The position numbers and the translations under genes were made by a program. 8,161 nt of DNA, taken from positions 1 through 8,161 of the forward strand of contig DFEM01000102.1 in assembly GCA_002369155.1 (NCBI GenBank), in the 5' to 3' direction. The notes beneath the pieces are model-generated. The model saw only the letters and a list, made by a program, of their open reading frames with translations, ran no database searches and had not been told where the DNA came from. This DNA is from Lachnospiraceae bacterium UBA3802. Lineage in GTDB: Bacteria > Bacillota > Clostridia > Lachnospirales > Lachnospiraceae. Positions 1 through 7,500 of the stretch are shown here, piece by piece; position 1 is the first letter of the stretch, and every line of letters starts with the position of its first letter.

Positions 1-558
1 TTTTTTCTCGGCAAGTTTTGTGACGGTAATTATTACAAACAAAGCGAATGCGACGTCGATATAGGCCTGATAAAATCCCATGCACATAATGAAAGCGATG
101 CTTCCGAGAATATATCCGTAAAGTTTGTCTTTTTCGTAAAACCATACGCCGATCACGGATAAGAAAAGGGCAATGGTATAAACATCCATCCACGGTAAGA
201 ATCCCGCAACGGATGAAATCAAAGTATTGTTGCAGATAAGAAGTCCTCCAAGCAGAATGAGCATAAGAGGATTTTCGATTTTTAATATTTCAGAAACAAA
301 ATATATGCTTGCCGTAATAAAAAACAGGGATAAGATTCCGATAAACCAGGGATTGGAAATACAGCCTCTCATCACCATTACGAGAGGATGCATAAAACGA
401 CCGAGCGAACGCTGGAAAAGAATGTCGTCCTGAAATACTTCAATCAAAGCGTCGCAGGTATACAGATTGTTCATGAATCTGTATCCGTGAGTTATTGTCC
501 AGATGATAATTGCCGAAACGGATACATATAAGATTTTGCTTTTTTGTTCTTTGCTCAT
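1..558 (-). CDS. GtrII-like membrane glucosyltransferase, N-terminal part (runs off the window)
   Basis: The gene reads leftward from an ATG at 558-556, and 186 codons are open to the window edge. The translation is strongly hydrophobic with several likely membrane helices: about residues 9-24, 68-90, 97-117, 122-140, 147-165 and 168-182. Between the first two helices is an outer loop with HGYRFMN (24-30), an Asp at 36, QDD (43-45) and a GRF motif (53-55), followed by NPWFIGILSLFF (69-80). That order resembles the GtrII/Glucos_trans_II family, where a loop Asp and a GRW motif precede the second helix. Known members are GT-C-like enzymes that move glucose from a lipid carrier onto surface polysaccharide. 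I infer a role in decorating cell-surface glycans. A weak Shine-Dalgarno (AGGGA, complement of 566-570) supports the start. It is divergent from glgP. The C-terminus is missing, so the family call is from memory of motifs and moderately sure. Confidence 0.7.
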   Translation of the reverse strand, partial: MSKEQKSKILYVSVSAIIIWTITHGYRFMNNLYTCDALIEVFQDDILFQRSLGRFMHPLVMVMRGCISNPWFIGILSLFFITASIYFVSEILKIENPLMLILLGGLLICNNTLISSVAGFLPWMDVYTIALFLSVIGVWFYEKDKLYGYILGSIAFIMCMGFYQAYIDVAFALFVIITVTKLAEKK

Positions 559-603
559 CTTAACTTCCCTGAACCTGATTATTGTCTAAATTCAAACACC
601 CTA

Positions 604-632
604 AAAATATCATAAAATACGTATTTTTACAA
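604..632 (-). promoter_or_regulatory. Candidate promoter for the leftward membrane protein gene
   Basis: On the minus strand there is TTGTAA (632-627), a 17-base spacer, and TATTTT (609-604). Each box matches the sigma-A consensus at 4 of 6 positions. The distance to the start codon at 558 leaves a leader of about 40 bases. The region is AT-rich, so a chance match is quite possible. Confidence 0.3.
614..627. repeat. Perfect 14-base palindrome in the divergent spacer
   Basis: AAAATACGTATTTT reads identically on both strands. It lies between the two divergent genes, inside the spacer of the candidate leftward promoter and about 40 bases upstream of the glgP promoter. Its symmetry and place would suit a dimeric regulator, but no known operator consensus is matched and AT-rich palindromes arise by chance. 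Confidence 0.35.
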
Positions 633-663
633 GTTGAGGCGTCGGCTTGTTTCTTATTAATAA

Positions 664-692
664 TTGAATTCGAAACTAAAGTGATGTAAAAT
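664..692 (+). promoter_or_regulatory. Candidate sigma-A promoter for glgP
   Basis: TTGAAT (664-669) and TAAAAT (687-692) are separated by 17 bases and match the consensus at 4/6 and 5/6 positions. Transcription would begin near 699, giving a short leader with the Shine-Dalgarno AGAGGG at 713-718, eight bases before the glgP ATG. I see no convincing catabolite-repression (cre) site around it. Confidence 0.5.
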
Positions 693-726
693 GTTATGGA
701 ATATGGGTTGAAAGAGGGTATTCGAT

Positions 727-3072
727 ATGTCATTACAAGCTGAAATGATCCAGAAACAATTACTCGAAGCCAATATGGAAGAGGGTCTGGATTATATATC
801 CAATAAAATTTTCAATAAAACATTAAAAGAGTGTACCAACGAGGAAGCTTATTACGTAATACTTCTTTTCACAAAAGATTTAACCAATGTAACGGATCGA
901 ATCAACGGCGAAAAGAAAGTATATTATATTTCCGCGGAATTTTTAATCGGAAGACTTCTTGCGAACAATCTTATCAATCTCGGTATATATGATAAGGTCA
1001 GCGAAGTACTTAAAAAGAACGGCAAAGACATTGCACTTCTTGAAGAAGTTGAACCCGAACCGTCACTTGGAAACGGCGGCCTCGGAAGACTTGCCGCATG
1101 CTTTATGGATTCGATTGCAACACTCGGACTTCCCGGTGCGGGCATCGGACTTAATTATCATTTCGGACTTTTCAAACAGGAGTTTCGCGATAATCTGCAG
1201 TGTGCGGAAAAGAACGACTGGATTGAAGATATTTCATGGCTCAGAAAGACGGATACATCATTCACTGTTGAATTCGGTGACTGTTCAGTTAAGTCAAGAC
1301 TTTATGATATTGATGTCATCGGTTATGAAAACGGCGTAAACAAACTTCATCTTTTCGATCTTGAAAGCGTTGACGAAAAGCTTGTCAAGAAGGGCATCAC
1401 ATTTGACAAAGAAGCCATCGAAAAGAACTTAACACTTTTCTTATATCCCGATGATTCGGACGAAGCGGGCAATCTTCTTAGAATTTACCAGCAGTATTTC
1501 ATGTGCTCAAATGCCGCACAGTTTATTCTTTATGAGTTAAGAGAGAGAAAATACGATCTTCGTCATATGTATGATTTCTGTGCGATTCAGATTAACGATA
1601 CGCATCCCACATTAATCATTCCCGAGCTTATCAGAATCATGACAAGCGAAAAAGGAATCGGAATCGACGAAGCTATTGATATCGTATCCAAAACATGCGC
1701 ATACACCAACCACACAATCCTCGCGGAAGCGCTTGAGAAGTGGCCGCTTAAATATCTTGAAAAAGTTGTGCCCGACCTTGTTCCCATCATCAAGGAACTT
1801 GATAAGAGAGCCAAAGCCAAATATAAGGATCCCAAGGTTGCCATTATCGACAAAGACAACAGAGTACATATGGCTCACATCTGTATTCATTACGGTTTCT
1901 CGATTAACGGTGTTGCGGCAATTCATACGGATATTTTAAAGAATACCGAGCTTAATGCTTTTTATAAGATTTATCCCGAGAAATTCAACAACAAGACCAA
2001 CGGAATCACATTCAGAAGATGGCTCCTTTCATGCAACCCCGAACTTACGCAATTTATCGATTCCCATATCGGTACGGGATATAAAAAAGATGCGAATGAA
2101 CTCGAAAAACTTTTGAAGTTTAATAACGATGAAAAGGCATTAAAAGAACTCGAAGACATCAAGCATAAAAAGAAAGTCGCTTTTGCTTCTTTTGTAAAAG
2201 AAAAAGAGGGTGTAGAAATCAATCCCGATTCCATTTTTGACATCCAGGCAAAGAGACTTCACGAATACAAGAGACAGCAGATGAATGCTCTTTACATCAT
2301 TCACAAGTATCTTGAAATCAAAGGCGGAAAGAAACCCAAACGTCCGATTACTTTTATCTTCGGAGCGAAGGCTGCACCCGCTTACGTAATTGCTCAGGAT
2401 ATCATTCATCTTATTCTTGTTCTCGAAGAGATTATCAACAACGATCCCGATGTAAACAAGTACATGAAGGTCGTTATGCTTGAGAATTACAACGTAAGTT
2501 ATGCGGAAAAACTTATTCCCGCTTGTGACATATCCGAACAGATTTCTCTTGCAAGCAAAGAGGCATCGGGTACCGGCAACATGAAGTTTATGTTAAACGG
2601 TGCGGTTACACTCGGCACGGCAGACGGTGCAAATGTTGAAATCGGCGAACTCGTCGGCAAAGAAAACATTTACGAATTTGGCGTATCAAGCGACGAAGTC
2701 ATTGAGCATTACGCAAAAGCTGATTATGTTTCAAAGGATTATTACAAGAAATCAAAAGTCATTAAAGAGGCAGTTGATTTCATAACATCCAAGGAAGCTT
2801 TAAAGGTCGGACATAAAGAAAATCTTGAGCGTCTTTACAATGAACTTTTAAACAAAGACTGGTTCATGACTTTGATTGATTTGGAAGAATACATTGAAGT
2901 CAAAGACAGAATGCTTGATGATTATGAGGACAGAGAGAAGTGGAGAAAGATGATGCTTACAAACATCGCCAAGGCCGGCTTCTTCTCATCCGATCGAACA
3001 ATCGAAGAGTACAACCGTGACATATGGAAACTCTTCCCCAAAAAAGATATTAAAGTTTCTATTTTCGGTTAA
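727..3072 (+). CDS. glgP: Glycogen/maltodextrin phosphorylase (GT35)
   Basis: This is a 781-residue cytoplasmic enzyme that uses phosphate to release glucose-1-phosphate from alpha-1,4-glucan ends, with pyridoxal phosphate as cofactor. Family motifs run in the expected order: [12 protein letters not shown] from 115, INDTHPT from 289, [14 protein letters not shown] a little later, KTNGIT from 423, KRLHEYKRQ from 509, and the cofactor site EASGTGNMK with the Schiff-base lysine at K620, followed by [16 protein letters not shown]. The length is slightly under the usual 790-830 but nothing essential is missing. The TNGIT motif is followed by Phe429 where many phosphorylases have Pro; I think this is a clade variant rather than a defect. 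The start is set by AGAGGG eight bases upstream. malQ follows after 40 bases, which points to storage-glucan or maltodextrin use. Sequence alone does not separate a glycogen from a maltodextrin preference. Confidence 0.97.
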   Translation: MSLQAEMIQKQLLEANMEEGLDYISNKIFNKTLKECTNEEAYYVILLFTKDLTNVTDRINGEKKVYYISAEFLIGRLLANNLINLGIYDKVSEVLKKNGKDIALLEEVEPEPSLGNGGLGRLAACFMDSIATLGLPGAGIGLNYHFGLFKQEFRDNLQCAEKNDWIEDISWLRKTDTSFTVEFGDCSVKSRLYDIDVIGYENGVNKLHLFDLESVDEKLVKKGITFDKEAIEKNLTLFLYPDDSDEAGNLLRIYQQYFMCSNAAQFILYELRERKYDLRHMYDFCAIQINDTHPTLIIPELIRIMTSEKGIGIDEAIDIVSKTCAYTNHTILAEALEKWPLKYLEKVVPDLVPIIKELDKRAKAKYKDPKVAIIDKDNRVHMAHICIHYGFSINGVAAIHTDILKNTELNAFYKIYPEKFNNKTNGITFRRWLLSCNPELTQFIDSHIGTGYKKDANELEKLLKFNNDEKALKELEDIKHKKKVAFASFVKEKEGVEINPDSIFDIQAKRLHEYKRQQMNALYIIHKYLEIKGGKKPKRPITFIFGAKAAPAYVIAQDIIHLILVLEEIINNDPDVNKYMKVVMLENYNVSYAEKLIPACDISEQISLASKEASGTGNMKFMLNGAVTLGTADGANVEIGELVGKENIYEFGVSSDEVIEHYAKADYVSKDYYKKSKVIKEAVDFITSKEALKVGHKENLERLYNELLNKDWFMTLIDLEEYIEVKDRMLDDYEDREKWRKMMLTNIAKAGFFSSDRTIEEYNRDIWKLFPKKDIKVSIFG

Positions 3073-3076
3073 AGGA
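3071..3076 (+). promoter_or_regulatory. Strong Shine-Dalgarno overlapping the glgP stop, far from the malQ start
   Basis: AAAGGA overlaps the glgP stop codon TAA (3070-3072). The nearest ATG (3083-3085) is at ideal spacing but opens only a two-codon frame, ATG ATT TAA. The malQ ATG lies 36 bases past the Shine-Dalgarno, too far for normal use, unless the hairpin at 3087-3109 folds and shortens the gap to about 13 bases. Directly before malQ only a weak AAAG (3107-3110) is available. Confidence 0.5.
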
Positions 3077-3086
3077 AATTGAATGA

Positions 3087-3109
3087 TTTAAATAATCGGA
3101 TTATTTAAA
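3087..3109 (+). repeat. Inverted repeat/hairpin between glgP and malQ
   Basis: TTTAAATAAT (3087-3096) pairs perfectly with ATTATTTAAA (3100-3109) across a CGG loop: ten base pairs, all A-U. There is no U-run after it, so it is not an intrinsic terminator. It ends three bases before the malQ ATG and contains most of the weak AAAG in front of that start, so it is well placed to affect malQ translation or mRNA processing. An A-U-only stem is only modestly stable. Confidence 0.7.
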
Positions 3110-3112
3110 GAT

Positions 3113-4642
3113 ATGAGAAAAAGCGGAATTTTAACGGCTGTGTTCAGCCTTCCAAACGAATACGGAATCGGATGCTTCTCAAAGGAGGCTTATGATTTTG
3201 TTGACTTTTTGGTCGAATCCGGACAGAAATTCTGGCAGATTCTTCCGCTTGGTCCTACAGGCTACGGAGACTCTCCTTATCAGTCGTTCTCCACATTCGC
3301 AGGCAATCCTTATTACATCGATTTGCAGGAATTCATCGACAACGGCTGGCTTACCAAAGAAGAGTGCCATGAAGCGTATGAGGAATACTACGAATCAAAT
3401 GAGTGGTATAAGAGGGCAAGCGAAGACGAAAAGAACAATTACGTTGATTACGAAGCTCATTATTATGCAAGATTTTCACTTTTAAGACGTGCATACGAAA
3501 GAAGTTATATTGATTCGGATGAAGGCTATGCAAAGTTTATTCTTGAAGAATCCTACTGGCTTAACGATTATGCACTTTATATGGCAATTAAAGACGATAA
3601 AAGAGGAGCTTCCATATACGATTGGGAGCCCGAACTTCGTTTAAGAAAAAAGAGTGCGATCGAAAAGGCAAAAAAGGAACTTGCTCCGCATATCGGATTT
3701 TATAAATTCTTACAGTATTTCTTTAAAAAGCAATGGCTTTCCTTAAAGAAATATGCCAATGAAAAAGGCATAGATATTATCGGAGACATTCCCATCTATG
3801 TGGCATCCGACTCGGCTGACACATGGTCCAATCCCGAACTTTTCATATTTGACAAGGATTTAAGACCGAGGGGTGTTGCAGGCTGCCCTCCCGATTATTT
3901 TTCGGCAACGGGTCAGTTATGGGGCAATCCTCTCTACGATTGGGAATATCATAAGAACAATGATTTTTCATGGTGGATTCAAAGACTAAAAAAATGTTTT
4001 GAACTTTACGATGTTGTAAGAATCGATCATTTCAGGGCATTTGATGAATATTATTTCATTCCTTTCGGGGATTTGACTGCAGAGTACGGACATTGGGAAC
4101 CCGGTCCCGGTTATGATTTGTTTAAGAAGATAAATCAGGAACTCTCAAAGCCGCGTATTATTGCGGAAGATTTGGGATTTTTGACACCCACCGTTTTAAA
4201 ACTTGTAAAGAAAACAGGTTATCCCGGAATGAAGGTTCTCGAGTTTGCATTTGACTCGGGCGAGGATAATGATTATCTTCCTCACAACTTTGACAAAAAC
4301 TGCGTGGTTTATACGGGAACGCATGACAATGATACCGTAAAAGGCTGGTATAAAACCATAAAACGCGTTGACAAGGCGCATATTAAAGAGTATCTTTGCG
4401 TAAAGAATGCAAAGAATTTAAGCAGGGATTTGATAAGACTTGCGGAAAGTTCTGTAGCAGATACCTGTATCATCCCGATTCAGGATGTATTTTCACTCGA
4501 TTCAAGCGCACGTATCAATACACCGTCCACTCTCGGAAACAACTGGAAGTGGCGTCTTCTTCCTTCTTATCTTGAAAGCGAAAAGAGAAAAGAAGCGGCC
4601 GGTTATCTTAAAAGACTTGCCGAAACTTACGGCAGAATCTGA
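3113..4642 (+). CDS. malQ: 4-alpha-glucanotransferase (amylomaltase, GH77)
   Basis: This 509-residue cytoplasmic enzyme transfers alpha-1,4-glucan segments between maltodextrins, releasing glucose and lengthening chains for the phosphorylase. The N-terminus (RKSGIL, then LPNEYGIG) and the block LPLGPTGYGDSPYQSFSTFA (about 44-63) are typical of GH77. The catalytic set is intact: nucleophile D305 in RIDHFRAFDEYY, acid/base E352 in IIAEDLGFLTP, and transition-state Asp D405 in GTHDNDTVKGWY. These correspond to Asp293, Glu340 and Asp395 of Thermus amylomaltase. Length fits the compact single-domain bacterial form without extra N-terminal domains. The ATG at 3113 matches the family start. An upstream in-frame ATG at 3083 hits a stop two codons later. 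It lies 40 bases behind glgP, almost certainly in the same operon, and its initiation region is unusual (weak adjacent ribosome binding site, hairpin). Confidence 0.96.
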   Translation: MRKSGILTAVFSLPNEYGIGCFSKEAYDFVDFLVESGQKFWQILPLGPTGYGDSPYQSFSTFAGNPYYIDLQEFIDNGWLTKEECHEAYEEYYESNEWYKRASEDEKNNYVDYEAHYYARFSLLRRAYERSYIDSDEGYAKFILEESYWLNDYALYMAIKDDKRGASIYDWEPELRLRKKSAIEKAKKELAPHIGFYKFLQYFFKKQWLSLKKYANEKGIDIIGDIPIYVASDSADTWSNPELFIFDKDLRPRGVAGCPPDYFSATGQLWGNPLYDWEYHKNNDFSWWIQRLKKCFELYDVVRIDHFRAFDEYYFIPFGDLTAEYGHWEPGPGYDLFKKINQELSKPRIIAEDLGFLTPTVLKLVKKTGYPGMKVLEFAFDSGEDNDYLPHNFDKNCVVYTGTHDNDTVKGWYKTIKRVDKAHIKEYLCVKNAKNLSRDLIRLAESSVADTCIIPIQDVFSLDSSARINTPSTLGNNWKWRLLPSYLESEKRKEAAGYLKRLAETYGRI

Positions 4643-4659
4643 TACTTAAATTTAATCGG

Positions 4660-4689
4660 TTGACAAAAAATGAAGTGAAAGCGGATAAT
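4660..4689 (+). promoter_or_regulatory. Sigma-A promoter for argG
   Basis: A consensus TTGACA (4660-4665) is followed after 18 bases by GATAAT (4684-4689, 5/6). Transcription would start near 4696, leaving a leader of roughly 50 bases. The leader holds a small GCCC-GTT-GGGC hairpin (4715-4725) and then AAGGAGG (4733-4739), ten bases before the argG ATG. I found no arginine-repressor box and no T-box in this short leader. Confidence 0.6.
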
Positions 4690-4749
4690 AATCTTTGCGT
4701 TTAATGTACAATTTGCCCGTTGGGCTTTAAATAAGGAGGCTTTTTAGCT

Positions 4750-5970
4750 ATGAAAGAAAAAGTTGTTTTGGCTTACTCCGGAGGTCTTGACACCACCGCG
4801 ATTATCCCCTGGTTAAAGGAAAATTTTGATTATGAAGTAATCTGCTGCTGTATCGACTGCGGTCAGGGCAGCGAACTTGACGGACTTGAGGAAAGAGCAA
4901 AGCTCTCAGGTGCCGAGAAACTTTATATTGAAGATGTAACAGATGAATTCTGTGATGAATATATCGTTCCCTGCGTATGGGCACATGCAGTATATGAGAA
5001 CAAATATCTTCTCGGTACTTCAATGGCGCGTCCCGTAATTGCAAAGAAACTTGTAGAAATCGCAAGAAAAGAAGGCGCTACAGCAATTTGCCACGGCGCT
5101 ACAGGCAAGGGTAACGACCAGATCAGATTTGAACTCGGAATCAAAGCACTTGCTCCCGACTTAAAGATTATCGCAGCTTGGAGAAACGACAAGTGGACAC
5201 TTGATTCAAGAGAGTCTGAAATTGAATACTGCCATCAGCATGGAATCGATCTTCCTTTCTCGGCTGACAACTCTTATTCAAGAGACAGAAACTTATGGCA
5301 CATTTCTCATGAAGGTCTTGAACTCGAAGATCCTGCAAATGAGCCCAACTATGATCACCTTCTTGTACTCGGAGTAAGACCTGAAAAGGCTCCCGATGAA
5401 GGCGAATATGTTTCACTTTCATTTGAAAAAGGTGTTCCCGTAGCAATCAACGGTGAGAAGAAGAAAGTATCCGATATCATTCGTGATTTGAATAAGCTTG
5501 GCGGAAAGCACGGCATCGGTATCATCGATATCGTGGAAAACCGTGTAGTAGGCATGAAGTCACGTGGTGTATATGAAACACCCGGAGGAACAATTCTTTA
5601 CGAAGCACATCAGCAGCTTGAAGAATTAATTCTCGATCGTGACATCTACAGAGAGAAGCAGGAAATGGGCAACAAGTTTGCTCAGATTGTATACGAAGGA
5701 AAATGGTTCTCACCTTTAAGAGAAGCTTGCCAGGCATTCCTTGAGAAATCTCAGGAGCAGGTAACAGGTGAAGTTAAGATGAAGCTTTACAAAGGCAATA
5801 TCATCAAGGCAGGCACCACATCTCCTTATTCACTTTACGATGAAGATATTGCTTCATTTACAACAGGCGATCTTTACAATCATCATGATGCCGAAGGTTT
5901 CATCAACCTCTTCGGACTTTCAACAAAGGTTCGTGCTATGAAGGCACAGGCCAGAGAAAAGAAAAACTAA
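4750..5970 (+). CDS. argG: Argininosuccinate synthase
   Basis: This 406-residue cytoplasmic enzyme joins citrulline and aspartate, using ATP, to make argininosuccinate in arginine synthesis. The N-terminal ATP-pyrophosphatase loop is AYSGGLDTT (8-16). The family signatures follow: [10 protein letters not shown] (86-95), [15 protein letters not shown] (114-128), [10 protein letters not shown] near 175-184, and [11 protein letters not shown] in the C-terminal half. The length is typical. A short cysteine-rich strand, [10 protein letters not shown] (31-40), replaces the usual small residues there; I believe this occurs in related clostridia. The start is fixed by AAGGAGG ten bases upstream. The next arginine gene (argH) is not in the window, so argG is apart from a full arg operon here. 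Its own promoter precedes it, but no terminator blocks transcription from malQ. The gene behind it starts 28 bases on. Confidence 0.97.
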   Translation: MKEKVVLAYSGGLDTTAIIPWLKENFDYEVICCCIDCGQGSELDGLEERAKLSGAEKLYIEDVTDEFCDEYIVPCVWAHAVYENKYLLGTSMARPVIAKKLVEIARKEGATAICHGATGKGNDQIRFELGIKALAPDLKIIAAWRNDKWTLDSRESEIEYCHQHGIDLPFSADNSYSRDRNLWHISHEGLELEDPANEPNYDHLLVLGVRPEKAPDEGEYVSLSFEKGVPVAINGEKKKVSDIIRDLNKLGGKHGIGIIDIVENRVVGMKSRGVYETPGGTILYEAHQQLEELILDRDIYREKQEMGNKFAQIVYEGKWFSPLREACQAFLEKSQEQVTGEVKMKLYKGNIIKAGTTSPYSLYDEDIASFTTGDLYNHHDAEGFINLFGLSTKVRAMKAQAREKKN

Positions 5971-5998
5971 TTAATTGCAACACCCGTAAGGAGCAGGA

Positions 5999-6295
5999 AT
6001 GAAAGGTATTTGGTTGATCATCATAATATATTTGGTGGCTGTCAATTTTTTAGGATTGATTCTTATGGGTGTTGATAAATCCAGAGCAAAACGAAGAAAA
6101 TGGAGAATTCCCGAAGCGACATTGTTTTTGGTAGCCGTTATCGGAGGGGCGCTCGGATCAACAGCGGGTATGTATATTTTCAGGCATAAGACCAAGCATT
6201 GGTATTTTGTAATTGGTATGCCTGCAATATTGGTAATACACTTAATAGCGGCTGCGATTTTATACTTTGCACCATTAAATTTAATTTTTTTGTAA
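5999..6295 (+). CDS. DUF1294 family small membrane protein
   Basis: The 98-residue product matches the DUF1294 pattern as I know it: an N-terminal membrane helix (about 4-23), then DKSRAKRRKWRIPE (26-39) with the family's Asp-Lys and RIPE, a second helix with the GGALGS glycine turn (49-54), the HKT motif (63-65), and a third helix (about 70-91). The basic loop between helices 1 and 2 suggests that side faces the cytoplasm. The function of the family is unknown. The start is supported by AAGGAG at 5988-5993, five bases before the ATG. It sits 28 bases after argG and is probably co-transcribed, but I see no reason to assign it an arginine-related role. The last codons run into AT-rich sequence with no clear terminator. 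Confidence 0.85.
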   Translation: MKGIWLIIIIYLVAVNFLGLILMGVDKSRAKRRKWRIPEATLFLVAVIGGALGSTAGMYIFRHKTKHWYFVIGMPAILVIHLIAAAILYFAPLNLIFL

Positions 6296-6360
6296 AATTG
6301 CCAATAAAAAAGGGAAACTGTAACGTATAAAGAGTGTTAGTTAATTTAAAAATGTTAAAT

Positions 6361-6366
6361 GGAGGA
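6361..6366 (+). promoter_or_regulatory. Ribosome binding site that fixes the start at 6374
   Basis: GGAGGA ends seven bases before the ATG at 6374. An in-frame ATG at 6359 would begin on top of this site and has no Shine-Dalgarno of its own, so the longer reading (five extra residues, MEEFF) is very likely wrong. Confidence 0.85.
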
Positions 6367-6373
6367 ATTTTTC

Positions 6374-7417
6374 ATGAATGAAAACAAATCCGGTCTTTGT
6401 ACCGCGGCAATGGTTTTTGGTATCATATCCGTTGCTACATGCCTTTTACTTAACCTTGGTTTCTTACCCGGCGTTCTTGGACTTATCTTTTCGATAATTT
6501 GTCTTGCCAAGAAGAAAGAGCCCAAAGGAAGAGCTAAAGCAGGTCTTATTACTTCGATTATCGGTCTTATTGTAGGCGGTATCGGAATGATAATTGCCGT
6601 TGTTCTTATTGTAACAAGCGGAATCTTGGTAGGCGGTGCGTTGGGCGCTGTTACAGCTGCTGCAAACGAGTTAGCAAGCGGAGATATCGATTCCGATGAA
6701 TTTGTCAATATTATCAACAATCTTGATGATGTTGATACTACCGGTGATGATTATAACTTTGATGAACTTTTGAACGGACCCGATTATCCCGATAATTTAC
6801 CTGACGGTGACTTCAATGTTAATCCCGATGACTACCAGGATTATTTAAGCATCTTCGACGGAACGGATTACGAGGATTGGTTCTCATATGATGAAAACGG
6901 AAATCCCGTTGTGACAATTCCCGACAGCAATTCCGGCAGCGGTTCATCAGGCAACTACGATGATAGCGGAATGGTTATAGGATCCACATATTTTGAGGAT
7001 TTGGAAGATTACGGATTCACATATGCTCACGGTGATGATACATATGCTTGTTACACAAACAAGAACGGAGCTGAAATAGAATTCCCCGGATATGTAAAAG
7101 ATTATAAGGCTTTCGGAAGCACAAAATTCGAAGCATATGACAATTACATCACCCAGCTCGGTGTAAAGGATTATTCCGAAGATTCAGGATTCTATTATGA
7201 CACCAAGTTATATGATGATATAAGTGATGAGTGGGAATATGCATATGCAGATCGTATTACCGATTACGGTAATTATCAGAATTACGAGATTTGGATATTC
7301 GCATTTAACGAAGTTAATGACGATATGGTAATTCTTATCTGCAGACCTACAGATGAAAATTTCGATAAAGACTTTGATGAATGTATTAAAGTATTGAAAT
7401 ACATGCATCCACAATAA
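6374..7417 (+). CDS. Membrane-anchored protein: DUF4190-like N-terminus and acidic outer domain
   Basis: The product is 347 residues. Residues 8-45 and 57-95 are hydrophobic and glycine-rich, separated by a basic loop KKKEPKGRAKA (46-56). The second segment begins GLITSIIGLIVGGIG. This two-segment pattern resembles DUF4190-type membrane modules. The basic loop should face the cytoplasm, placing the remaining ~250 residues outside. Residues 103-200 are very rich in Asp with Asn, Tyr, Pro and Gly, ending in a Ser/Gly linker (185-194). Residues 201-347 look like a folded domain with many aromatic and acidic residues (FEDLEDYGFTYAHG, NYEIWIFAFNEVNDDMVILI) and three Cys in total (226, 323, 337). 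I do not recognise this domain. Its function is unknown; a cell-envelope or sensing role is only a guess. The 78-base spacer upstream has a TATAAA (6326-6331) but no good -35. A strong terminator follows. Confidence 0.85.
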   Translation: MNENKSGLCTAAMVFGIISVATCLLLNLGFLPGVLGLIFSIICLAKKKEPKGRAKAGLITSIIGLIVGGIGMIIAVVLIVTSGILVGGALGAVTAAANELASGDIDSDEFVNIINNLDDVDTTGDDYNFDELLNGPDYPDNLPDGDFNVNPDDYQDYLSIFDGTDYEDWFSYDENGNPVVTIPDSNSGSGSSGNYDDSGMVIGSTYFEDLEDYGFTYAHGDDTYACYTNKNGAEIEFPGYVKDYKAFGSTKFEAYDNYITQLGVKDYSEDSGFYYDTKLYDDISDEWEYAYADRITDYGNYQNYEIWIFAFNEVNDDMVILICRPTDENFDKDFDECIKVLKYMHPQ

Positions 7418-7421
7418 TCAA

Positions 7422-7435
7422 AAAGAATATTCTTT
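7422..7435. repeat. Perfect 14-base palindrome before the terminator
   Basis: AAAGAATATTCTTT is self-complementary and sits between the stop codon of the acidic membrane protein and the terminator stem. It may be a mere AT-rich palindrome, or it could stack as an additional fold on the terminator. It directly abuts a TTGACA sequence at 7434-7439. Confidence 0.4.
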
Positions 7436-7436
7436 G

Positions 7437-7467
7437 ACAAAAGGCCGCATTAAGTCGGCCTTTTGTT
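7437..7467 (+). terminator. Intrinsic (rho-independent) terminator
   Basis: ACAAAAGGCCG (7437-7447) pairs perfectly with CGGCCTTTTGT (7456-7466) across an eight-base loop. The GC core is followed by TTTTGTT. It lies 20 bases past the stop codon at 7417 and should end the transcript of the acidic membrane protein. The A-run on the left arm means it could work in both directions. Only 34 bases separate it from the next start codon. Confidence 0.85.
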
Positions 7468-7490
7468 GAAGATAAAACAAAACATGGGTT

Positions 7491-7496
7491 GGGGGA
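7491..7496 (+). promoter_or_regulatory. G-rich ribosome binding site fixing the receiver gene start
   Basis: GGGGGA stands four bases before the ATG at 7501. A TTG at 7489 is in frame and would add four residues, but it overlaps this site and lacks its own Shine-Dalgarno, so the ATG is preferred. The site is G-only rather than AGGAGG, which may make initiation less efficient. Confidence 0.6.
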
Positions 7497-7500
7497 TAAA

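Noticed and set aside
227..433. 68-codon plus-strand open frame in the first 560 bases
   Set aside because: It is antisense to the membrane glycosyltransferase reading, which has an uninterrupted frame with coherent membrane helices and family motifs.
959..1339. 126-codon open frame inside glgP on the same strand
   Set aside because: It is out of frame with an unmistakable phosphorylase reading, and its translation resembles no protein family.
6283..6299. AT-only hairpin and T-run at the end of the DUF1294 gene as a terminator
   Set aside because: AATTTT/AAAATT pairs six A-U bases only, contains the stop codon, and has no GC core. The nearby ATTAAATTTAAT palindrome has no loop. Not convincing as an intrinsic terminator.
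6298..6331. Promoter TTGCCA/TATAAA before the DUF4190-like gene
   Set aside because: The boxes are 22 bases apart, too far for a sigma-A promoter, and no other -35 fits the TATAAA at 6326-6331. It is mentioned in the gene entry but not called.
6355..6720. 121-codon open frame on the minus strand
   Set aside because: It lies wholly opposite the DUF4190-like gene, has low-complexity Ile/Pro/Ala content mirroring that gene's hydrophobic codons, and shows no recognisable family. It is a shadow frame.
6890..6940. EF-hand or dockerin-like calcium loop in the acidic protein (DENGNPVV, residues 173-180)
   Set aside because: The glycine falls at loop position 4 instead of 6 and the closing acidic residue is not properly placed. 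Asp-rich content alone does not support a calcium-binding call.
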